Position numbers and translations under genes: made by a program
In this document: positions 31,107 to 37,702 of the stretch, piece by piece
How positions within the stretch are numbered: the first letter of the stretch is position 1
Layout of the letters: each line of letters begins with the position of its first letter
The notes under the pieces: model-generated
Told to the model about the DNA's origin: nothing
The model's database searches: none
Seen by the model: only the letters and a program-made list of their open reading frames with translations
NCBI RefSeq assembly: GCF_002117485.1
Contig: NZ_CP021030.1
Coordinates: forward strand, 1,925,001-1,989,000
DNA from: Rhizobium sp. NXC14
GTDB lineage: Bacteria; Pseudomonadota; Alphaproteobacteria; Rhizobiales; Rhizobiaceae
Length of the DNA stretch: 64,000 bases
Direction of reading: 5' to 3'

Positions 31107-31964
31107 ATGGCTGATGCGAAACTAGCGACGAACCAGGACATCTGCCTGGCGATGCTGCGCGACAACGATCGCGACCGTTATCTCGCCTGTCTCCTGTCGC
31201 CGCAGGAGAAGCGCGGCGCGCTGGCGGCCCTTTACGCGTTCAATGCGGAGCTTGCCCGCATCCGGGATCTGGTGCACGAGCCGCTGCCTGGCGAAGTGCG
31301 CATGCAATACTGGCGCGACCTGCTGGAAGGCAGCGCGCATGGCTCGACGGCAGCCAATCCCGTCGCCGCGGCACTTCTGACGGCGATCGAAACCCATCGC
31401 CTGCCGCGCAAGACGCTGGTCGACATGATCGACGCCCGCACTTTCGACCTTTATGACGATCCGATGGAGACGCGGGTCTCGCTCGAAGGTTATGCCGGCG
31501 AAACGGCCTCCGCGCTAATCCAGCTCGCAAGCCTCGTGCTTTCGCCGGAGGAGGCACCGCGATCGGCAGATGCCGCCGGCCATGCCGGCGTCGCACAGGC
31601 GATTGCCGGGCTGTTGCTGCTGATGCCGCTGCATCGCCGCCGCGGCCAGCTCTATATTCCGCTGCAGATCCTTTCCGCCACCGGGCTCGACCGCGACGCC
31701 TTCCTCGCCGGCGAAGACCGATTGCGCATCTCCGCCGCCATCGAGGCCTTCGCCGGGCTGGGCCTTGAGCATCTGGCAAAGGCGAGAGGGGCAGGATCGA
31801 TTGCGTCAGCCGTGTTCCCTGCTTTCCTTCCCGCGACTTTGGCCGAACCGGTGCTCCTCAAGGCGCAGAGGCAGGGTTCTCTCCTGTTCGACCGGCCGCT
31901 GCAGCCGCCGCAATGGCGCCGCCAGCTCAGAATGGCGCTGTCAGCGGGCCGTCGGAAAATCTGA
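31107..31964 (+). CDS. Squalene/phytoene synthase-family protein (NDUFAF6-like)
   Basis: A 285-residue all-alpha protein of the trans-isoprenyl diphosphate synthase fold. The N-terminal part (DRDRYLACLLSPQEKRGAL, FNAELARIRDLVHEPLPGE) matches the family. The Asp-rich DxxxD substrate-binding motifs of true squalene and phytoene synthases are not evident, as in NDUFAF6, the complex I assembly relative. The position next to the NDUFAF3-like gene supports an NDUFAF6-like role over carotenoid or hopanoid synthesis. That role is an inference. Confidence 0.8.
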   Translation: MADAKLATNQDICLAMLRDNDRDRYLACLLSPQEKRGALAALYAFNAELARIRDLVHEPLPGEVRMQYWRDLLEGSAHGSTAANPVAAALLTAIETHRLPRKTLVDMIDARTFDLYDDPMETRVSLEGYAGETASALIQLASLVLSPEEAPRSADAAGHAGVAQAIAGLLLLMPLHRRRGQLYIPLQILSATGLDRDAFLAGEDRLRISAAIEAFAGLGLEHLAKARGAGSIASAVFPAFLPATLAEPVLLKAQRQGSLLFDRPLQPPQWRRQLRMALSAGRRKI

Positions 31965-32035
31965 TATCGTTCAAATTCGCGCAAGTCTCGCGCGCTATAA
32001 CGCCTTCACCACTATGCTTTGAACGGAGACTCGGC

Positions 32036-32503
32036 GTGGGCATTATCGTCTGGTGCGTCCTTTTCGCCATCGTCATCTTCTTTGCTTTCGCAGCCACACG
32101 CATGGCTGCGCAAAACAAGGAAGACAGTTTGCACGACACGGGTCTGGCCATCATCGAGTTCGGCCGCGCCTTTCCCAACGAGGCGATCCGCCAGCTGCAG
32201 GCGACGGAAAACGGGCAGGCGATTTTCGTGCGCCTGCACGACAACAAGGCCGGCCTCATGCGCAACATGGCACGCCATTTCTCCTGCCATCTGATTGAGC
32301 CCGGCCGTGTGCGTGCCGTGAGCACGGAGACGGGCAGGGGGTTGGCGATCGAATTTTTCGATGCCCCCAGCCACAACGGCAAATTCGAGTTCGCCTCGCC
32401 GAGGGAGGCTTCCGAAGTGGCGCTCTGGCTGCTCGGCAATTACATCGCCGAGCCAGATAAGGATCTGCCATCCGACAGTATTTCCGCGGCCAACAAGCAG
32501 TAG
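32036..32503 (+). CDS. Hypothetical single-pass membrane protein
   Basis: A 155-residue protein with one N-terminal helix (IIVWCVLFAIVIFFAFAAT) and a small soluble domain (AIIEFGRAFPNEAIRQLQ..., then EFASPREASEVALWLL). The GTG at 32,036 is chosen because GGAG lies 7-8 nt upstream and the helix starts immediately. It is convergent with trmFO, with only 9 nt between the stops. I do not recognise the family. Confidence 0.7.
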   Translation: MGIIVWCVLFAIVIFFAFAATRMAAQNKEDSLHDTGLAIIEFGRAFPNEAIRQLQATENGQAIFVRLHDNKAGLMRNMARHFSCHLIEPGRVRAVSTETGRGLAIEFFDAPSHNGKFEFASPREASEVALWLLGNYIAEPDKDLPSDSISAANKQ

Positions 32504-32512
32504 AACAGCTGC

Positions 32513-33946
32513 TTAGGCACTTTCGGCAAAGGTCGGCGTCTGGCCGAGCCAGGCGGCGCAGTCGGCAAGCGCGCGACGTGCGATCAACTGCCGTTTCATG
32601 ATCGTTTTGTCCTTGCCGCGAAAGCGCTTGACGCCCTCGGGCTTGACGATCGAGCCCGGCTCGAGTTCGGGAAACAGCCCGAAATTGATATTCATCGGCT
32701 GGAACGATCGCTTGCCCGGCTCCTCGTCGGTGACGATATGCCCGCCGGTGATATGACCGAGCAGCGAACCAAGTGCCGTCGTCGCTGGCGGTAGCGAGAT
32801 TGCCTCACCCTTGCGTTCGGCGGCGGCGAAACGCCCGGCCATCAGCCCGACGCTGGCGCTTTCCACATACCCCTCGCAGCCGGTGATCTGGCCGGCAAAA
32901 CGCAGGCCCGGTCGTGATTTCAGCGTCAGCGACGGATCGAGCAGGGTGGGGGAATTGATGTAGGTATTGCGGTGCAAGCCGCCGAGCCGGGCAAATTCCG
33001 CATTTTGAAGACCCGGAATCATCCGGAAGATTTCCGCCTGCGCGCCGTATTTCAGCTTCGTCTGAAAGCCGACCATGTTGTAGAGAGTGCCGAGCGCATT
33101 GTCCTGCCGCAGCTGCACGACGGCATAGGCCTTGACGGTCGGATTATGCGCGTTCGTCAAACCCATCGGCTTCATCGGCCCGTGGCGCAGTGTCTCGCGG
33201 CCGCGTTCGGCCATGACCTCGATCGGCAGGCAGCCGTCGAAATAGGGGGTGCCTTCCCATTCCTTGAAACCGACCGTGTCGCCTGTGATCAACGCGTCGA
33301 CGAAGGCATTGTATTGCGCTTCGTCCATCGGGCAGTTGATGTAATCCTTGCCGGTGCCGCCGGGGCCGATCTTGTCGTAGCGCGACTGATACCAGCAGAT
33401 ATCCATGTCGATGCTGTCGCGGTAGACGATCGGCGCAATGGCGTCGAAGAAAGCAAGCGAATCCTCACCGGTCTCCGCCTGTATCGCGGCTGCGAGCGAC
33501 GGCGCCGTCAGCGGTCCGGTGGCGACGATGGCTAGATCCCACTCACGCGGCGGCAGGCCGGTGATCTCTTCGCGCACGACGGTGATGAGCGGATGGTCGT
33601 GGATTGCCTTGGTGACTGCCTCGGAGAAGCCGTAGCGATCGACGGCGAGCGCGCCGCCGGCCGGTACCTGGTGGCGGTCGGCCGCGGCCATGATCAGCGA
33701 CCCCGCCATGCGCATTTCCGCATGGATGACGCCGACGGCATTGCTGGTCGCATCGTCGGAACGGAAGGAATTGGAGCAGACGAGTTCGGCAAGACCGTCG
33801 GTCTTGTGCGCATCCGTGCCGCGCACGCCGCGCATCTCATGCAGAATGACGGGTACGCCCACACTGGCGATCTGCCACGCGGCTTCCGAACCGGCAAGCC
33901 CGCCGCCGACGACGTGGATAGGGGAGTAGGAGGAGATCGTGTTCAT
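32513..33946 (-). CDS. trmFO: Methylenetetrahydrofolate-tRNA-(uracil-5-)-methyltransferase
   Basis: A 477-residue FAD- and folate-dependent enzyme that makes ribothymidine at position 54 of tRNA. The Rossmann FAD site [16 protein letters not shown] is at about residues 12-27. The conserved [12 protein letters not shown] and the later [18 protein letters not shown] segment are present. Length is normal. It replaces SAM-dependent TrmA, which proteobacteria outside the alpha group use. The two DUF1127 genes lie upstream on the same strand, behind a terminator. Confidence 0.95.
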   Translation of the reverse strand: MNTISSYSPIHVVGGGLAGSEAAWQIASVGVPVILHEMRGVRGTDAHKTDGLAELVCSNSFRSDDATSNAVGVIHAEMRMAGSLIMAAADRHQVPAGGALAVDRYGFSEAVTKAIHDHPLITVVREEITGLPPREWDLAIVATGPLTAPSLAAAIQAETGEDSLAFFDAIAPIVYRDSIDMDICWYQSRYDKIGPGGTGKDYINCPMDEAQYNAFVDALITGDTVGFKEWEGTPYFDGCLPIEVMAERGRETLRHGPMKPMGLTNAHNPTVKAYAVVQLRQDNALGTLYNMVGFQTKLKYGAQAEIFRMIPGLQNAEFARLGGLHRNTYINSPTLLDPSLTLKSRPGLRFAGQITGCEGYVESASVGLMAGRFAAAERKGEAISLPPATTALGSLLGHITGGHIVTDEEPGKRSFQPMNINFGLFPELEPGSIVKPEGVKRFRGKDKTIMKRQLIARRALADCAAWLGQTPTFAESA

Positions 33947-33990
33947 TCCGGGCTGATATCATGTCGGCAGGTGCGATCCAACACCCGGAA

Positions 33991-34018
33991 TCAAAAACGG
34001 CGCCCATAATGGCGCCGT
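33991..34018 (-). terminator. Terminator of the first DUF1127 gene
   Basis: Stem ACGGCGCC / GGCGCCGT with a 6-nt loop. Read on the minus strand it is followed by TTTTTGA, 34 nt after the DUF1127 stop. Confidence 0.8.
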
Positions 34019-34051
34019 CTTGAAACATCGTGACCGTTGCGAGACCCGCGA

Positions 34052-34195
34052 TTAACGGAAAGAGCGGGATGCGATGTTGCGGATGTCGTAGCGGCTGACA
34101 CCGATATCAGACAGGGTCTGGTTCGACAGGCTGCCGAGTTCGTTGATTGTACGACGATAGCTGAGCCAGCTTTTTGCGATACGGATCGGGTTCAT
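34052..34195 (-). CDS. DUF1127 mini-protein (47 aa)
   Basis: A 47-residue basic protein of the DUF1127 family: an N-terminal amphipathic RIAKSWLSYRRTINEL, then SLSNQTLSDIGVSRYDIRNIA, the family's L-x-D-I/L-G-hydroxyl-R core. DUF1127 proteins in alphaproteobacteria are abundant small regulators. In Rhodobacter sphaeroides one (CcaF1) is cotranscribed with CcsR small RNAs and affects RNA turnover; in Agrobacterium several tune phosphate uptake and growth. GAGGAAG precedes the ATG by 5-6 nt. Confidence 0.85.
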   Translation of the reverse strand: MNPIRIAKSWLSYRRTINELGSLSNQTLSDIGVSRYDIRNIASRSFR

Positions 34196-34411
34196 TGTCT
34201 TCTTCCTCGAACAAATATCCGCGGGACGGCGGGATCGCCTGTCTCTCTGCGGTTGATGTTTATATAGGCGATATCGGTCGCATTGTGCAGTGCAAATAAG
34301 AGGCGTCTGCCATGCAATTGTGCACGATGATGCTCGCAATTTGAGCGGTGAATATTTTTTAAGCGGACGAAAGAACGGGGAAGTTCGCAACCGGAGCGGA
34401 AGTGCATTGTT

Positions 34412-34449
34412 TGCAAAAGAAAACGCCCGCTGCGGTGCAGCGGGCGTTT
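34412..34449 (-). terminator. Terminator of the second DUF1127 gene
   Basis: A perfect 13-bp stem (AAACGCCCGCTGC / GCAGCGGGCGTTT) with a 3-nt loop. On the minus strand it is followed by TCTTTTGC. Confidence 0.85.
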
Positions 34450-34493
34450 CAATCATTTGCGATCTGCTTGGAGGAAGCAGTGATCGCCTTGAA

Positions 34494-34640
34494 TTAGCGA
34501 GAAGAAGCTTCGCGAGCGACGCGATGGATGTCGGAACGGTCAATGCCGAGGTCATGCAATTCGCGGTTGGTCATGCGACCGAGTTCCGTGACGGTCTGAC
34601 GATACTTGCGCCAGTTGTTGAAAGAGCGAGTGATGTTCAT
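34494..34640 (-). CDS. DUF1127 mini-protein (48 aa)
   Basis: A 48-residue protein (MNITRSFNNWRKYRQTVTEL, then GRMTNRELHDLGIDRSDIHRVAREASSR) with the DUF1127 core LHDLGIDRSDI. It is a paralog of the one at 34,052. AGGAAAGGGG precedes the ATG. It lies 438 nt downstream of the sRNA on the same strand and has its own terminator. Confidence 0.85.
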   Translation of the reverse strand: MNITRSFNNWRKYRQTVTELGRMTNRELHDLGIDRSDIHRVAREASSR

Positions 34641-35077
34641 GTTAAGCCCCTTTCCTAGGGTTTGATCTGCCAGCGGCCACCGATCGGCGCTGACCTCTAT
34701 TTGATGGCCGGAATATATGTTGCGTCGCGAAGAACGAAAACAGCCAAGTTTTCAAGTCACCCATGCGAACCGTGCAATGCTTTACATAATCTTACCGCAT
34801 TCTGGTCAACGAATAGGCAAAATAATTGCTGGAGAATTCCGCCTTTTCTCCCGCTCACTCGCCTTTCGATGAAACAAAGCCGCCCCCGCTGACGATCAGT
34901 CCGTTGGCGTTTCGCGCTGAATCGACAGGCTGTTCATTCGTCTCAATGCCAATGGCAAAACGATGGATCGCGATGGGGTCCCGCAGCTTCACGCAACGGG
35001 GACTTCGACATCTCGCTTTGGTGGCAGCGCCGCAGCTCGGATGCCGTTAAGTGCTTGAATTGTATACGATGCAATCG
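34641..35077. other. Intergenic region between the DUF1127 gene and the sRNA
   Basis: 437 bp that must hold the promoter of the DUF1127 gene. A few short open frames exist but none has a ribosome-binding site or recognisable sequence. The A+T content is raised near 34,780-34,840. Confidence 0.45.
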
Positions 35078-35192
35078 AAAAAAACGCCCGCCGGGGGAGG
35101 ATCCGGCGAGCGCATTATATTGACTGGCAACTGGGAGGAGGAGTGTTGCCAGTCTATCACAGCGCGCTTGGGAGGAGGAGTGCGCGGCTGCG
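35078..35192 (-). ncRNA. Three-hairpin sRNA with CUCCUCCC loops (alpha-r14/'cuckoo' type)
   Basis: Read on the minus strand: hairpin 1 (stem 35,182-35,189 with 35,161-35,167) and hairpin 2 (a perfect 9-bp stem, 35,145-35,153 with 35,123-35,131) both display CUCCUCCUCCC in the loop. A terminator hairpin (35,103-35,112 with 35,085-35,094) with AUCCUCCC in its loop ends in seven U. This is the architecture of the alphaproteobacterial alpha-r14/suhB/'cuckoo' sRNAs, and the loops are anti-Shine-Dalgarno sequences. The 5' end is approximate and I see no clear promoter. Confidence 0.8.
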
Positions 35193-35524
35193 AATCTCAT
35201 CACGAACAAAACGTCCGTGGGCATCCGGAAAACCGGGCCGGGGCGCCATCCCCGTGCTTCGATAGAGCGGTAAATAGTATGACTAATTGATATTTTGCAG
35301 TGCAATAAATACATAATGGGTATGCGTAAACCGCATGTCTGTCCTTCATATGCTCATATTAGCAGTTGCGACGTTAGCGCCCGGTTAACATCTGACCCAA
35401 ATTAGACCACTGAGGAATTTGCATATTTGTCGCCGCGACGGGCGTTTGCGAAGCCGCTTGCTGCGGCTATAACGATGGAAGCCGTAGCGCCGGAGCGAGC
35501 GACACGGAAATGAGGGGTGGAGGT
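35193..35524. other. Intergenic region between the sRNA and the DUF2157 gene
   Basis: 332 bp with divergent promoters expected (sRNA on minus, DUF2157 on plus). No gene is supported. It is AT-rich around 35,270-35,350. Confidence 0.45.
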
Positions 35525-36619
35525 ATGTATCGCGGCAGATTGGAGCGGGATCTCTCGCTCTGGGTGGGCAAGGGTCTGATTGGACAGGAAACGGCGGCCA
35601 AGCTTCTCACCGAATATGACAGCCGTCCGGCAAGTTTCAGGCTGGGTCGAGTGCTGATGGCGCTGGCGGCGGTGCTGCTTGCTGCTGCCGTCCTGCTGGT
35701 CGTCGCGTCCAACTGGGACGCCATTCCGCGGCTGGTGCGGGTCGGCGCCATTCTCGCGCTGATCTGGGCTGTGCACATTGCCGCTGCCTCCATGTTTGCC
35801 CGGGGTGCGACAACGGCAGCAAGCGGGCTGTTGGTCATCGGCGCGATGAGCTTCGGTGGCGCGATTTCGCTGGTCGGGCAGATGTATCATCTCTCCGGCG
35901 ACGAGCAGACCGTGATGTATCTCTGGTTCGCGATTGCGACGGTCTCGGCGATCTTGTTTCGTTCGGGCGCGGTCGTCGTCGTCGCGGGCTTTCTCTCCTG
36001 GGCGTCCTTCGCCGTCTATCTCGAGAACAACGACACGCATTGGATCGGATTTGATCCCTGGATGGCGCCGGTCATGGCGGTGATCACAGTCGCGCTGGTG
36101 CGTTACACCGGTGCCGAGCGCGCCCGTCACCTCGCCTATCTGCTGTTGATCGGCTGGCTCGCCTGGCTCTATACTCTTTATGAGGAGATCGCGGTGGCGC
36201 TCGCCTTCGCGATCGGCGGCATGGCGGTGTTCGCGCTGACAGCCTTGCCGCACCCCCGTATCGCTTCCCTCGTCAGGAGTGCCGGCGCTGCGCCGGCTTT
36301 CTACAGCTTACTCATCGCCGTCATTGGCTTGCTGCTGCTGCATATCGAGATCGAGCAAGGCTGGCGGCTGGTGGTGCTCGGGGTGGCGACGCTCGCCGCT
36401 GCCGTGCTGGCGATCGCTCTGCAGGGCAGGGATAACGGCGCGGTGCGTTATCTCGCCTATACGACCTTTGCCGCGGAGATGCTCTATCTCGCCTCCGTCA
36501 CCGTCGGCTCGATCCTCGGCACGTCGAGCCTCTTCCTGTTCTCAGGTCTCGTGGTGGCGCTCGTCGCCTGGATCGTCATCCGTCTCGAGCGGCGCTTTTC
36601 ACGGGAGGCACGCGTATGA
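35525..36619 (+). CDS. DUF2157 polytopic membrane protein
   Basis: A 364-residue protein. A short cytoplasmic N-terminus (RLERDLSLWVGKGLIGQETAAKLL) is the DUF2157 signature. About ten hydrophobic helices follow, starting LMALAAVLLAAAVLLVVASNWD. The ATG at 35,525 is preceded by GGTGGAGG; an ATG five codons upstream lacks a good site. It overlaps the next gene by 4 nt. DUF2157 and GDYXXLXY proteins occur together widely; no function is established. Confidence 0.85.
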   Translation: MYRGRLERDLSLWVGKGLIGQETAAKLLTEYDSRPASFRLGRVLMALAAVLLAAAVLLVVASNWDAIPRLVRVGAILALIWAVHIAAASMFARGATTAASGLLVIGAMSFGGAISLVGQMYHLSGDEQTVMYLWFAIATVSAILFRSGAVVVVAGFLSWASFAVYLENNDTHWIGFDPWMAPVMAVITVALVRYTGAERARHLAYLLLIGWLAWLYTLYEEIAVALAFAIGGMAVFALTALPHPRIASLVRSAGAAPAFYSLLIAVIGLLLLHIEIEQGWRLVVLGVATLAAAVLAIALQGRDNGAVRYLAYTTFAAEMLYLASVTVGSILGTSSLFLFSGLVVALVAWIVIRLERRFSREARV

Positions 36620-37206
36620 GCTCGTTGATGGCTAGGCTGCGATCCGGCAAGGGATATCTCTTTTCGGCGATCATCGTCGCCGGCTTGCAGACCGTGATCC
36701 TCGGCACGATCATCCAGAGCCGTGCATCGATCCTCGGCAGCGGCGCTGAGGTCCTGCTGAAAACCGCCCCGGTCGACCCACGGGATTTCCTGCGCGGCGA
36801 TTATGTCGTGTTGAATTACGACATATCCAGGGTGCCAGTGCAGACGGTCTCCGGCGGTATTCCCGCCAATCCCGGCGAACGCATGCTGTGGGTCCGGTTG
36901 AAGAAGCAGGCGGACGGTTTCTGGACGGTGAGCGAATCGTCTTTCCAGGCGCTGCCGCCGCAGCCGGAGACGGTGATCCTGCGCAGTAAGCCTTTCTATA
37001 GCGGCGGGATGGCTGCGGGCGACAGCATCCGGGTCGAATACGGCATCGAGCGCTATTATGTTCCGGAAGGTCAGGGCAAGCCGATCGAGGAGGCCCGCAA
37101 CGATGGCAATGTCGCCATAGCGGTGAGGGTCTCGCCGGATGGAAGCGCGCAGATTCGCAGCCTGCTCGTCGACGGCAAGCCGGTCTACGACGAACCGCTT
37201 TACTGA
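36616..37206 (+). CDS. GDYXXLXY-motif membrane-anchored protein
   Basis: A 196-residue protein with one N-terminal helix (YLFSAIIVAGLQTVILGTII) and the defining motif GDYVVLNY at about residues 61-68, following VDPRDFLR. A second conserved block, YGIERYYVPEGQGKPIEEAR, follows. The start ATGA overlaps the DUF2157 stop, so the two are a coupled pair. Function is unknown. Confidence 0.85.
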   Translation: MSSLMARLRSGKGYLFSAIIVAGLQTVILGTIIQSRASILGSGAEVLLKTAPVDPRDFLRGDYVVLNYDISRVPVQTVSGGIPANPGERMLWVRLKKQADGFWTVSESSFQALPPQPETVILRSKPFYSGGMAAGDSIRVEYGIERYYVPEGQGKPIEEARNDGNVAIAVRVSPDGSAQIRSLLVDGKPVYDEPLY

Positions 37207-37358
37207 TCTCCGAAGCCTTCGGGGCAGGGCGGCTTTGGGCCTTGAATGGCCTGTCATTGGACGTTCATTTTTCCTTTGCCTCGACCAAATCGGGTGATAT
37301 AGAGACGCCGCGCTTCGGAAGGCCTCATGCGCAGGCATAGGCATGCGGTTCTGTGAAC

Positions 37359-37402
<44 letters not shown>

Positions 37403-37450
37403 CCCTATCATCAAGTCACCCGCGAATACTTCTCCCCTTAAATAGTAAGT

Positions 37451-37478
37451 AAGCCCCGGGAAACTGGGGCTTTCTTTC
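37451..37478 (+). terminator. Rho-independent terminator at the left end of the prophage
   Basis: AAGCCCC / GGGGCTT stem with an 8-nt loop and a TTTCTTT tail, 50 nt beyond the broken tRNA. It would stop host transcription entering from the tRNA side. Confidence 0.7.
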
Positions 37479-37489
37479 ATCTAAAATAT

Positions 37490-37503
37490 ATTCACTGGTG
37501 GTT
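37490..37503. promoter_or_regulatory. Palindromic element, copy 1 (candidate operator)
   Basis: ATTCACTGGTGGTT matches the phage-wide consensus ATYCAC-NN-GTGRAT at 11 of 12 defined positions. Its centre is 22 bp (two helical turns) from copy 2, and the pair lies just upstream of the tandem phage promoters. Confidence 0.6.
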
Positions 37504-37511
37504 ACTTATTA

Positions 37512-37525
37512 ATTCACCAGTGGAA
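37512..37525. promoter_or_regulatory. Palindromic element, copy 2 (candidate operator)
   Basis: ATTCACCAGTGGAA. See copy 1; the spacing suggests binding by one protein on the same DNA face. Confidence 0.6.
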
Positions 37526-37556
37526 GCATGTCACATCTTTGTGTCATGGCGTGGGA

Positions 37557-37576
37557 AAATACCACCCACTTAAGGA
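37557..37576 (+). promoter_or_regulatory. Phage RNA polymerase promoter P1
   Basis: AAATACCACCCACTTAAGGA aligns without gaps to the T7 promoter TAATACGACTCACTATAGGG, including the shared ATAC, ACTCAC-like and final A-G initiation site. Predicted start is G at 37,574. It is one of five full copies in the prophage. Confidence 0.75.
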
Positions 37577-37609
37577 GCCGCACCGGCCCCTCGGCAGCCA
37601 TGCCACAGC

Positions 37610-37629
37610 GATTACCCCCCACTTAAGCA
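37610..37629 (+). promoter_or_regulatory. Phage RNA polymerase promoter P2
   Basis: GATTACCCCCCACTTAAGCA, 53 bp downstream of P1. Both are followed by the direct repeat ACCGGCCCCT (37,582 and 37,641), so the pair looks like a tandem duplication. It lies 74 nt before the RNA polymerase gene and would allow the polymerase to drive its own synthesis. Confidence 0.75.
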
Positions 37630-37702
37630 AAGCCCCTAGAACCGGCCCCTTAGAGGAGACCGGAAGGGAGCCTTTGGCCCACGCAAAGACGAGGACCACA
37701 GA

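Noticed and set aside
34662..35050. Short plus-strand open frames between DUF1127 and the sRNA
   Set aside because: Low-quality composition, no ribosome-binding sites, no domain, and they overlap each other.
35078..35192. A CRISPR-like repeat pair (GGGAGGAGGAG twice)
   Set aside because: The two copies are loop sequences of hairpins with different stems, with only two copies and a terminator, so an sRNA explains them.
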